From Anastatus disparis (taxonomy: Eukaryota > Arthropoda > Insecta > Hymenoptera > Eupelmidae), in contig JAFFSR010000352.1 of the NCBI GenBank assembly GCA_017163975.1, positions 620,001 through 684,000 on the forward strand: a DNA stretch of 64,000 nucleotides, in the 5' to 3' direction. Positions 1 to 9,539 of this stretch are shown in pieces. The notes beneath the pieces are model-generated. The model did not search any database, was not told where the DNA came from, and saw only the letters and a program-made list of their open reading frames with translations. A program made the translations under genes and the position numbers. Numbering within the stretch: the first letter of the stretch is position 1; every line of letters begins with the position of its first letter.

Positions 1-1
1 A

Positions 2-2647
2 GAGCAAGGGAAGGAAAGATCTAAAATATTATATTTATTTTATGATTTTGAAACACAACAAACTCTTTCTGTGTTAGGTGATGAAAATAAAAAAATACAT
101 GTACCTAACCTGTGTGTTGTACAACAAGTTTGTAGTTTTTGTCTAGAGGATACTAATATATCAAATATGTGTGAAGAGTGTGGTATTCGTGAATTTGTAT
201 TTCAAAAAGATCCAGTAAAACAATTTGTCGGGTTAGCTCTATCACGACGTGAAAAGTTTAAAAAAGTTATTTGTATAGCACACAATTCGCAAGGGTTTGA
301 TTGTCAATTTGTATTCAAGTATATCGTAGAAAACCATTGTTCACGGGAGAAACCAACGGTGATTTTAAACGGTTCCAAAATAATTCTGATGCAAATTTCA
401 AGCGTTAAATTTATCGATAGTCTAAATTATTTTCATATGCCACTATGTAATTTACCGAAAGCTTACGGGTTGTCAGATATAGAAAAAGGAACTTTTCCAC
501 ATTTATTTAACACAGAAAAAAACCAATTATATATCGGTCCTTTACCGAGCCTAGATATGTACGGTGTCGATGGTATGAACAGTAAAGAAAGAGAAAAATT
601 TATAGAATGGTATACTCGACAGACAGATACAGGATACATATTTAATTTCCAAGAAGAAATCGTAAAATATTGTAAACAAGATGTTAAAATACTGAGAGAG
701 GCCTATTTAGAATTTCGAAAAAATTTCATGAAGTTTAATGTAGACCCATTCGAAGAGTGCACAACCATAGCTTCATCGTGTATGCGTGTTTACAGGAAAA
801 AGTTTTTAAAAAAAAATCAAATAGGTGTTATGCCTGTGAGAGGGTACAGAATGTCTGATAATCAATCCATAAAAGCTATACAATGGCTTTGTTAGATGGA
901 ACAAAAGGTTCTACAGTGTCGAATCGAGCATGCAGGGCATGGACGCGAGAGGAGACTTATTCAAGGTATTCTTGTTGATGGATACGCTCTACCACGGACA
1001 GATGAGGATCATAATGGTACAGTTCTTCAATTTTATGGATGCTACTGGCATGGATGTCCACGATGTTACAGAATAAATAGAAATGTAACATTATCATCAG
1101 GCGAATCGCTTGACGACAGATATGAAAGAACATGTGCTATATCCTTAAAAATTAAAACAGGCAATTATACACTCATTGAAATATGGGGTTGTAAATTTGA
1201 GCGGGAAATTTCACGTAACCAGGAATTGAGAGAATATATAGATGCGAATATCAATATTGTTTATCGTAAACCGCTGGACCCCCGTGATGCATTTTTCGGT
1301 GGTAGAACTGGTAACACGATAAAATTATACGAGTGTGAGGGTGATGAAAAAATTAAATACGTTGATGTATGTTCATTATATCCATACATTTGTAAACGAG
1401 GTAAATATCCTGTGGGTCATCCAACGTTATATGTGGGTAATGAAACCCAAACTCTCATAGGGGTTAACAACGACATCAGTAACGTTGAAGGTCTTATCAT
1501 GTGTGATGTACTCCCGCCCAGAAATTTGTATCACCCTGTTTTACCAGTTAAAATGCATGAAAAATTAATTTTTCCTCTTTGCCGCACGTGCTGTGAACAA
1601 ATGATTCAAATGGATTGTATGCACGATAATACGATGGATCGGGTATTACATAGAACATGGGTGTCGGAAGAGCTTAAAAAAGCTGTAGAAATAGGATACG
1701 TGATTCAAAACGTTTACGAAATATGGCAATATGAGATGGTACAATATAATCCTGTCACGCGAACAGGTGGTATTTTTACCGAGTACATCGATGAATTCTT
1801 TAAACAAAAAACCGAGGCTTCTGGTTACCCGTCAGAGTGTATTACCGAAGATCATAAGGACCGATATATAGAGAACTTTGAACGTGAAGAGGGTATTCGT
1901 CTAAGTAAAACTGATATAAATTTTAATGCGGGTTTGAGATCGGTTGCTAAACTATGTTCAAACTCGTTATGGGGGAAGCTCGCGCAACGAGAGAATATGG
2001 CTAAAACAGAGGTTGTTACAGAGCCAGCAAGATTGACAGAACTACTTACTAATGCTGAAGTAGTTGTAAACAGTATCATCCCAGTCAACGATCAGGTATT
2101 GTACGTGAACTGGCAGTATCAGGATGAAGCTCTCTTGCAGTCACGCACGAAAAGTGTTGTAATTGCAGTTTTCACAACAGCACAAGCCCGGCTTAAACTT
2201 TTTGATTATTTGAACAAACTAGGATCGCGTGCACTGTACTACGACACAGACTCCGTTTTCTATGTCAGTAAGAACGACGAACACGATTTGCCGATCGGTA
2301 CACTGCTTGGTGAACTTACTGATGAATTAGCGGAGAAAGGTGTTGGTACATACATATCATCTTTTGCCTCTGGTGGGCCGAAATTTTACGCGTACAAGTG
2401 TAAACTTCCAGATGGTTCTAAACAAACAGTATGTAAAATTAAAGGTATAAGACTAAATCATTTAAATAGTCAAAAAATTAATTATGAAAGTATACGCGAG
2501 TTAATATCGGGTAACACGGGCGAAATTATTATATCTTCATTGGCAATAAGAAGGACAGATTTTCACGAAGTATTATCACTTACAGAGACGAAAACTTGTA
2601 AAACCGTATATGGTACGGCTTCCTCAAAGTACAGACTACGCTGGTGA
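2..2647 (+). pseudogene. polB: Protein-primed family-B DNA polymerase of a Polinton/adintovirus-like element, 5' end outside window, one in-frame stop
   Basis: The frame is open from base 2, so the N-terminus lies left of the window. The 3'-5' exonuclease motifs are visible: YDFET (bases about 53-67), AHNSQGFD (Exo II) and YCKQD (Exo III). The palm follows with DVCSLYP (motif A), KLCSNSLWGK (motif B, with Trp where Tyr is usual), YYDTDS (motif C) and GGPKFYAYK (the KxY-type motif). These are the hallmarks of viral/organellar protein-primed PolB, which replicates linear DNA. A TAG at 893-895 interrupts the frame, but the reading frame is the same on both sides, so this is a single nonsense lesion. 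The C-terminus is abnormal: homology-like sequence fades near 2600 and the frame ends TGA at 2645-2647, while a packaging-ATPase frame begins almost at once, implying a deletion. Identification is firm; activity is unlikely. Confidence 0.93.
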
Positions 2648-3101
2648 CTCACGCCCAAAGTTATTAATATTGGATGATCTGATGCGTGAATCATCCTCAA
2701 GTAACGCCATTGTCAACTTATTCAGAAAGGGGAGTCATCACAATAACCTAAGCGTCATATTTATTACACAGAATATATTTCATTAAGGAAAAGGCCAACG
2801 AGACATTTCGCTCAACGCACAATACATGATCGTGTTTAGAAATTTACGCGATCGTACACAAATACAACATCTTTCGCGCCAGCTCTGTCCTGAAGATCCA
2901 CGATTCTTACAAGAGGCGTACTGGGACGCCACCTCACGGCCATTTGGATACCTTTTTCTAGATTTAAAACAAAATACTCCAGATAATTGTCGTTTTCGTG
3001 CTTGCATCTTCCCCGATGACGAATATCAGTACGTTTACGTACCTCGAAAGCAGTTTAAAGGCGTTGATTTGAGTAACCACCTTCCAGTCGTATCTTTGTG
3101 A
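2622..3101 (+). pseudogene. C-terminal remnant of FtsK/HerA-type DNA-packaging ATPase
   Basis: A frame different from the polymerase carries KLLILDDLM, a Walker B strand, and then VIFITQN, a typical sensor motif of the FtsK/HerA packaging ATPases of Polintons and related viruses, which pump DNA into capsids. The conserved C-terminal half continues through PRFLQEAYWDAT and FGYLFLDLKQ to a TGA at 3099-3101. An in-frame TAA at 2784-2786 breaks it; CAA to TAA is the simplest explanation. No Walker A loop is present upstream, where polymerase sequence lies instead, so the N-terminal half has been deleted. The stop overlaps the ATG of the next gene by one base, a compact viral arrangement. Confidence 0.82.
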
Positions 3102-3445
3102 TGGAGCGGAAAACTAGAGGTCCTATCGGGCAAAAGCATACAGATATTTTAAGAGCGCTTTACCATTTTAACAGGGAACAACGCGCTGCCGTGCTCCGTT
3201 AGGCCGATCCCAAATTGGTCAGATACATTTGTGAGTGTGCTCTCAACGTGTTGCGCGGTAACGTTCCTCTCAACAGAACGCACAAAACTCGATTACGTAA
3301 ACACGCAGGCATTCTTAGACGATTGGCAAGTCCTCAAAAGAATCTAGCTACGAAAAAGAAAATTATCGTACAGCACGGCGGATTCTTGCCAATATTGTTG
3401 GCACCACTCATTGGTACAGTATTGTCAAGTCTTATATCAAAATAA
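3101..3445 (+). pseudogene. Small basic protein with hydrophobic C-terminal segment, Polinton-associated, one in-frame stop
   Basis: The ATG at 3101 overlaps the preceding stop. The product would be about 114 residues. It has a lysine/arginine-rich middle containing LRKHAGILRRLA and a C-terminal stretch GGFLPILLAPLIGTVLSSLI long and hydrophobic enough to insert into a membrane or pack in a capsid. A TAG at 3200-3202 interrupts the frame, and the frame is unchanged beyond it. Small basic proteins with this architecture recur between ATPase and capsid genes in Polinton/adintovirus-like elements and are thought to be virion proteins; that role is inference here. Confidence is high that it is a real gene and moderate about its role. 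Confidence 0.65.
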
Positions 3446-3455
3446 AAAAAAAAAA

Positions 3456-4247
3456 ATGGAACACACCAAAAAAATGATTTTGTTACCACAAGAGAGTGTG
3501 GAACGCTTACAACAAAAACTTTTCACCAACGCTGGGTTAAAGTCGGTGCAAACACCAGGAACTGCTGTTAGCAGGCTGGATGCAGAGATGAGTGATATCT
3601 TGAATTCTACGGACTATATGAGCGAGCGGGATAAATGGCAACGATATTTTCAAGCATTACAACGTTATCTACATTTTAAAGATATTAGTAACAAGAAGAC
3701 AGAAACTACAAAGAAAAACGATGATATGCAAGATGCTGATATTATCAACGATGATAATAATGATGATGCTGAGGCCGAGTCAACACGAGTCTTTGAAGAA
3801 TTAGAAGATCGTGTGGATGCACGAATTGTGGAAAGTGTACCTTTAAAATACCGGTCCAATGCAGCGGGTCTTTTACAACATTTACGTGGCACAGGCATCG
3901 TCACTTGGGATGGTAATGGTGCAACATGTATAGATGGCATTCCTATCCGTGGCGCAAATATTATCGACTTGGTTAACGACGCTATGAGGAAAAGACGACA
4001 CGTGAATCCGGCAGGTGCTCATCAGTTTGCTCTGGCACTTCGACGTGTCGTGACGCCTCGGCTTTTTATTGGAAACGATCGTGTGTTACAGATAATCGAT
4101 GAGGCTTCTCCTTTCGCTTCTCCAGAGTCTGGTAGTAGCAAATCAAAATCCGGTGGTAGTAACAAACTCAGCGAGGAAGAACAAGGGTGTAGAAAGAGAA
4201 AGAGAAGAAAGAAAGTCGCCAGATCACCGAAATCAGGGGAAACATAA
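3456..4247 (+). CDS. Charged hypothetical protein of the Polinton-like element
   Basis: I chose the ATG at 3456, directly after a run of about 13 A residues, because the product then begins with a well-formed MEHTKKMILLP segment; an in-frame ATG at 3411 would only add residues overlapping the previous gene. The product is about 263 residues. The N-terminal third is helical-looking, the middle is an acidic Asp/Asn/Glu-rich linker (DDMQDADIINDDNNDDAEAE), a folded region follows containing GIVTWDGNG, and the tail is Lys/Arg-rich (RKRKRRKK). An acidic linker followed by a basic tail suggests a DNA- or capsid-binding protein. I do not recognise an enzymatic domain. Genes of this type sit beside ATPase and capsid genes in Polinton-like elements. 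The coding frame is intact. Confidence 0.7.
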   Translation: MEHTKKMILLPQESVERLQQKLFTNAGLKSVQTPGTAVSRLDAEMSDILNSTDYMSERDKWQRYFQALQRYLHFKDISNKKTETTKKNDDMQDADIINDDNNDDAEAESTRVFEELEDRVDARIVESVPLKYRSNAAGLLQHLRGTGIVTWDGNGATCIDGIPIRGANIIDLVNDAMRKRRHVNPAGAHQFALALRRVVTPRLFIGNDRVLQIIDEASPFASPESGSSKSKSGGSNKLSEEEQGCRKRKRRKKVARSPKSGET

Positions 4248-4327
4248 AGTCGTCTGGGCACGAAATTCTGAAATTAGAGAAAGACGATGAAGGGGAAAAG
4301 TCTGTTCTAGATTCTATAATTGATTCA

Positions 4328-4723
4328 ATGCCTTTTGAGATGTACGTACCAGGATACAAATTTTGCGGACCTGGAACAAAACTGGCTGATCGTCTTAAAC
4401 GTGGTGATGTTGGAATTAACCCGCTTGATGAAGCGTGTCGTGAACATGACATAGCCTATGCCAATAAGAAGTCGACAGATCGTCGTCGAGCTCACCAAAT
4501 ACTAGCAAAGAAAGCTTTTTCTCGGATGCTTGGTAGTGAAACCCCACCCGATGAACGTGCAGTTGCAATGATGACTGCTTGTTGTATGGTTAGTAAAATT
4601 ACTTTTGAAAAATTTTTTTCGCGTATTAAGAAGGCTATAAAATGCAGGGATAAGGAAATAAAGAAGACAAAAACGTGTATGATTCCGACGAAGAAGCAAG
4701 CAAAAGGAAAAAAACAAGAATAA
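4328..4723 (+). CDS. Phospholipase A2-domain protein (parvovirus VP1u-like fold)
   Basis: This is a 131-residue ORF. Residues 6-17 read YVPGYKFCGPGT, matching the calcium-binding loop (YxGxG-type) of secreted and parvoviral PLA2. Residues about 35-43 read DEACREHDIAY, which holds the catalytic His-Asp pair with its flanking Asp and Cys. The rest is basic and helical. Known viral PLA2 domains of this kind hydrolyse membrane phospholipids so a particle can leave the endosome; applying that role here is inference. The same frame is open upstream to 4193, so the domain may once have been joined to the preceding protein through the purine-rich tract at 4190-4230. Its 3' end overlaps the integrase start by 49 bases. 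No lesion is visible, and both active-site residues are present. Confidence 0.85.
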   Translation: MPFEMYVPGYKFCGPGTKLADRLKRGDVGINPLDEACREHDIAYANKKSTDRRRAHQILAKKAFSRMLGSETPPDERAVAMMTACCMVSKITFEKFFSRIKKAIKCRDKEIKKTKTCMIPTKKQAKGKKQE

Positions 4724-5198
4724 TGCAGAAACAATTAAGTAAGCTTTATTTTGGTGCACCAAGACCAGAAGCATATGCGGGGGCTAATAAAATTATAACC
4801 TCTGTACGAAAGAAATACCCAGCTCGAAAAGTAATCGACTGGCTCGAGAGTCAGGATGTTTACAATCTGCACAGACCTGTACGACACAGGTTTCCTAGAC
4901 GCCATTACAATGTTCGTAATCGTGATGACGTCTGGGAGGCAGATTTGATGGATATGAGAGCGGTCAAAACTTATAACGATAATTACACTTATATCCTCGT
5001 TGTCATCGACGTTTTGAGTAAATACGCATGGGCTTTACCACTCATGGATAAAACTTCAAAAAGTGTTCCCAAAGTATTTGAAAACATTTTGAAAAACAGT
5101 GCTAATCGAAAATCTGTAATTTTTCAAACGGACAAGGGGAAAGAATTTCTAGAAAAGGAACTGCAAGAAGTGTTGAAGAAAAATGAAATTTTATTTAG
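4675..5198 (+). pseudogene. Retrovirus-type integrase, 5' part (interrupted by a transposon)
   Basis: The ORF begins at ATG 4675, inside the end of the PLA2 gene. The core shows WEADLMDMRAV with the first catalytic aspartate, VVIDVLSKYAWALPL, and FQTDKGKEFL with the second aspartate. This is the DDE fold of Polinton/retroviral integrases, which insert the linear element into the chromosome. The frame is cut at 5198 by the transposon spanning 5199-8935. Removing the transposon plus one copy of the duplicated TTAG deletes 3,741 bases, a multiple of three, so the two halves lie in the same frame. The insertion alone therefore accounts for this break. Confidence 0.88.
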
Positions 5199-5814
5199 GG
5201 CTGATTCCATTTCAAATCGAACAGTCAGTATACACTCAAGTCACCAATTACTGCACTAATGGAGTATGTTATTCTACCCTAAAAATAAGGGTATACGTAT
5301 TTTTTTATTTTGCTGAAATATCAAAATTGCATCAGATATGCACTTTTGAAAATTGCATACAAAAACTAAATGTTAAAACTGAAAATGTTGAGAATAACTT
5401 TAGAGAGCTATCGTTTTACCAATTTCCAATGAATTTTGATAAACCTTTTTTTATTTTATTTCGTTTTGAGCCCTCTTCAACTCCGTGCAAGAAATTTAAA
5501 AAAAAAACTAAAAAATGACTGAGATATATGCATTTTACCAAAAAATGCACTTTTTATGCACATGCATTTTTCTCGACAAGGCCATTTTTTTTTTGCTGAA
5601 ATTTTTTTTGCTGATAGAGGACCAAAATACCTATCTAATAGTACTTGTTTGATCCCGGGTTTTTTGGTTTGGAGCGAGAAAAAAATTCACAAATTTTGTT
5701 GGTGAAAAATGCTTGTATATACGTTCGGAAGTATTAAGCAGTCTGCATTCAAACATTGTCGTATGCTTGGCTCATCATTTGTTTACATTTATATGCATGT
5801 ATATAGCATCAATA

Positions 5815-5871
<57 letters not shown>

Positions 5872-8800
5872 AAATTCGTAATATAAAAATAAATATTTAA
5901 ACATGAAAAAAAGAATTCTAGTCGTGTATATCTATATTATGTATGTTTCGATGTACAAACAATAGGAGGCTAACTCGCGGACAAATACATCGCGTAACCA
6001 AAACAGCATATTAGTACTGTTATATAGAAGCTAGTTATTTTTACGGCTGCTTTGAAAGGTGCTTCTCGGGCTTGTGAAAAATTCAACAAAATTGTGAAAT
6101 AACAATGTCCGAAATTTACTCTTCTAAAAGAATTTCATGTCCCGATTTTTTTCAAATGCATAAAAAGGTAGTTTATATGAGCAGTAATTCACGTTTTAGA
6201 CCGTTGGAAGATTTAGCCATTAATTTGGCACAGCTTCATTCAGATTTAAATCTATTGCCATCTACTAATGTATGTAAAAATTGCCATAAACGCATATCAA
6301 AAATGATTTTAAGTGATCTTGAGTCTATATCTGAAAATGAAATCACTGAACTTTTTAGCGGAAGAGATGATGATTTTATTCCGAAGACACCCGAACGAAT
6401 AGAGGAATTAAACGAGAGTATTAATTCAGTTTTACCTGAATGCATCTCACCCCTAAAAAGAAAAACTGCAATACCTAAAAATTTTAGAGGAAATTACGTA
6501 TCTAAAAAGAAAAAATCCTTCATTTCTGCTTTTTCTGCTACTGTTGGAAGTAAATTAGAAGATGCGTATGGCATTTCAGTTGAATCAATAGAATCGGACG
6601 AAAATTCCACTGAAAACTATTGGAATGAATTTTCAGAAAATTTCAAATTGGCTTTAGAAAAATGCTCTTCTATTTCGGAGAAAATAAAACTTCTAACTCT
6701 ACTACCTTTAAAATTAAGCAAAATAAAAGTTTGCTCACTATTCCCGAATATAAGCGAGTATATGATAAATAAATCAAGAAATCTCGTGAAAAATAGAGGA
6801 GTTTATTCGGAGCCAGATTTATATACTGTTCATCCTATTGATGAAAGCACAAAAAATATCGTTATGGAATATTTTTTAAATGATGATTTTAATTGTAGTA
6901 GACAAAGTCCAAATAAATCTGATGTCGTAACTGTTAAAATTAATAACACAAAAACTAAAAAAGTCAAACGGTTTCTTACTCGAAGCTTAAAAGAAACATA
7001 TAGTCAATTAAGAAAAGAAAATCCAAACTTACAAATAGGAAAATCGAAATTCTATAGTCTAAGACCAAGTTTCGTCTTAACTAGCCCTGTGAAGGAAGCT
7101 TGTCTTTGTGTACATTACGAAAATTTTGAACTGTTTCTTACAAGTTTGATTCGTTCTAGAGGCGATAAGAATTGCGAATTAGATTCAATTCGTTCAGAAA
7201 TAACTAACACAATGTTGTGTTCTGAACCATCTGATTCATGTTTCTTGCAAGAATGCAAAGATGGTCCCGGTGGTGCGGGTATCACATTAGAATTGTTAAA
7301 ACTGAAACAAAATTGTGAAGGCGAAATTACGTTTGCTTTGTGGGATAATGGTAATCTTATTAAACAAACAATAAGCTTAACAGTTTTTAAAGAAAAACTT
7401 TCAATCTGCGCATTGAAAGCAAGTACTCATATATACATAAAAAATATTCAACGTGAAGCTATAAAAAAAGAAAAAGAAGAAGGTGAAGCTGATCCTACTA
7501 AGTTAATCATCCACGTTGACTTTGCAGAAAATTGGTCTGTAATAAATAATAAAGCGGTTCACGGAAATCATTGGGTAAATAACCAAATTTCTATTTTTAC
7601 TGCAGTCTATTACCAAGGAGAGATAACACAAAGTTTTGCGATAGTTAGTGACGACAAAAAGCATGATACTGCATATGCACTGCTAGCAATAAATAAAATT
7701 ATCGATCTTATGAAAAAGAATTATTTAGTTACTAAAGTCACTATCATATCATATGGAGCTCCAAGCCAATTTAAAAATCGTTTTCAACTACATGAATTCA
7801 AACATTGGTTTTATGAAATGAAATGGTTATTTTCTGCGACTGGTCATGGGAAAGGAGCCGTTGATGGAATAGGTGGGCTTCTAAAGCATTATGCTACTTC
7901 ACATAACTTGAAAAGAGTTCATGAAGAATCGATACAAAATGCTGACGATTTTATAAATTGGGTTCAAAGTTACACCAATGCAATAAAAATCATTTTACTA
8001 CCAATAAATGAGATTGAAAGATTTAGAAAAAAGAAAAATATTGAATGGAGTGGGGTTTCTAAATATAATGGAATTCAAAAAAGTCATATGTGGTTAAAAA
8101 AACTTGGGGAATTAAAATCACATATATTTATTGGCAGGACAGCTATACATGCACTAAATGAAGTGAAAAACAAGAAAAAAATAGCCAAGCGTCGTGAGAC
8201 TACATTTAAAACTAAAAATAATAAGCGCAAAAATAAAAAAAAATAATTATCTATAATTATTTTTTTGACGCATCCCAACAGTGAGAGGAAGGGGAACTCA
8301 CTCTAAAAAAGCACCCAGAAGGGAACAGAATCCTTCTACGCCCACGTCGTTGTTCCTGGATAATGCTAAACGAAGGATAATATTTAAATGTCGACTGCTT
8401 AAGACTTCCGAACGTATATACTAGCATTTCTCACCAACAAAATTTGTGAATTTTTTTTTGCTCCAAACCAAAAAACCCGGGATCAAACAAGTACTATTAG
8501 ATAGGTATTTTGGTCCTCTATCAGCAAAAAAAATTTCAGCAAAAAAAAAATGGCCTTTTCGAGAAAAATGCATGTGCATAAAAAGTACATTTTTTGGTAA
8601 AATGCATATATCTCAGTCATTTTTTAGTTTTTTTTTAAATTTCTTGCACGGAGTTGAAGAGGGCTCAAAACGAAATAAAATAAAAAAAGGTTTATCAAAA
8701 TTCATTGGAAATTGGTAAAACGATAGCTCTCTAAAGTTATTCTCAACATTTTCAGTTTTAACATTTAGTTTTTGTATGCAATTTTCAAAAGTGCATATCT

Positions 8801-8935
8801 GATGCAATTTTGATATTTCAGCAAAATAAAAAAATACGTATACCCTTATTTTTAGGGTAGAATAACATACTCCATTAGCGCAGTAATTAGTGACTTGAGT
8901 GTATACTGACTGTTCGATTTGAAATGGAATCAGCC
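5199..8935 (+). mobile_element. Autonomous-looking DDE DNA transposon with ~550 bp terminal inverted repeats and TTAG duplication (Sola-like)
   Basis: The ends begin GGCTGATTCCATTTC and the right end (8921-8935) is its reverse complement. Inverted similarity extends about 550 bases inward (5199 to about 5753, and about 8386 to 8935) and is nearly perfect. The target sequence TTAG is duplicated at 5195-5198 and 8936-8939. A (TA)n tract lies at 5818-5862. A single long ORF fills the interior. A 4 bp duplication with a transposase of this type recalls the Sola superfamily, but I place it there only tentatively. It inserted into the integrase gene of the Polinton-like element, so it is the younger of the two. 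The long near-identical repeats and intact ORF indicate a recent arrival. Confidence 0.9.
6105..8246 (+). CDS. Transposase of the TTAG-flanked DNA transposon
   Basis: An uninterrupted 713-residue ORF. The N-terminus carries a C-x2-C pair (VCKNCHK, about residue 64) that may be part of a zinc-binding module. The catalytic region has HVDFAENWSV (about residue 470, candidate first aspartate), then ISYGAPSQFKNRF (about 550), then SATGHGKGAVDGIGG (about 580, a strongly conserved block). In related transposases I would expect SDG rather than SYG at the middle block, so the second catalytic aspartate may have been lost; this is inferred from family resemblance and needs an alignment. The C-terminus is Lys-rich (KKKIAKRRETTFKTKNNK) and may hold a nuclear localisation signal. 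It sits between the long inverted repeats and is the element's only gene. Confidence 0.82.
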   Translation: MSEIYSSKRISCPDFFQMHKKVVYMSSNSRFRPLEDLAINLAQLHSDLNLLPSTNVCKNCHKRISKMILSDLESISENEITELFSGRDDDFIPKTPERIEELNESINSVLPECISPLKRKTAIPKNFRGNYVSKKKKSFISAFSATVGSKLEDAYGISVESIESDENSTENYWNEFSENFKLALEKCSSISEKIKLLTLLPLKLSKIKVCSLFPNISEYMINKSRNLVKNRGVYSEPDLYTVHPIDESTKNIVMEYFLNDDFNCSRQSPNKSDVVTVKINNTKTKKVKRFLTRSLKETYSQLRKENPNLQIGKSKFYSLRPSFVLTSPVKEACLCVHYENFELFLTSLIRSRGDKNCELDSIRSEITNTMLCSEPSDSCFLQECKDGPGGAGITLELLKLKQNCEGEITFALWDNGNLIKQTISLTVFKEKLSICALKASTHIYIKNIQREAIKKEKEEGEADPTKLIIHVDFAENWSVINNKAVHGNHWVNNQISIFTAVYYQGEITQSFAIVSDDKKHDTAYALLAINKIIDLMKKNYLVTKVTIISYGAPSQFKNRFQLHEFKHWFYEMKWLFSATGHGKGAVDGIGGLLKHYATSHNLKRVHEESIQNADDFINWVQSYTNAIKIILLPINEIERFRKKKNIEWSGVSKYNGIQKSHMWLKKLGELKSHIFIGRTAIHALNEVKNKKKIAKRRETTFKTKNNKRKNKKK

Positions 8936-8939
8936 TTAG

Positions 8940-9515
8940 AATAGTGCGAAGTCCTGATATTAAAGCAGCTGTAGACGAAAGGTTTATAAGAACTATAAAG
9001 GAACGGATGTGGCGATATTTTACGCATAAAAACACTCGTCGATACGTTGATATTCTAGAAAAAATATTAGAGTCTTACAATCATAGCAAACACTCATCCA
9101 TCAAGATGGAGCCAGCATCTGTTACGATTTACAACGCCCACAAAGCTCCTAAATACACCATCGGTGACCTAGTACGGGTCAGTCGAGCAAGAAACGTGTT
9201 TGCGAAAGGATACGAGGGTGGATGGACATTGGAACTGTTTAACATTACTCGTATTTCAGTAGCGCGCCCGCCACCGGTATACTTTCTAAAAGATTTAGCT
9301 GATGAGGATATTGAAGGGTGTTTCTACGAGCACGAGTTGAGTAGAGTAAAAAAGGATTTAAATAAGGCGAGTTTCGAGGTTGAAAAAATTTTAAAAAGTA
9401 CTGGAAGTGGCCGGAATAAAAAATATTTTGTTAAATGAAAAGGTTACCCCGATAAATTTAATTCCTGGGTTGCAGCCAGCCAAATCGAAAAAACATCATC
9501 AAGGATCAATTTTAC
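8940..9515 (+). pseudogene. Retrovirus-type integrase, 3' part with chromodomain, in-frame TGA
   Basis: This continues the frame of the 4675-5198 segment. The third acidic residue of the DDE triad lies in DERFIRTIKERMW just after the insertion point. A loop and a small beta-barrel region follow (GDLVRVSRARNVF, GWTLELFNI). From about 9381 a chromodomain is recognisable: VEKILKSTGSG, KYFVK, then a TGA at 9436-9438, then KGYPDKFNSWV in the same frame. The stop falls where the invariant chromodomain tryptophan is expected, so a TGG to TGA change is the simplest explanation. Chromodomains on Polinton and chromovirus integrases are thought to read histone marks and guide target choice. The catalytic core would be made without its targeting domain. 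Confidence 0.85.
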
Positions 9516-9539
9516 ATTATACTACCTAGTAATAGTAGT

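Noticed and set aside
8613..9035. Minus-strand 140-codon frame at the transposon right end, similar to a + strand frame at 5183-5518
   Set aside because: Both are translations of the two copies of the terminal inverted repeat, not genes.
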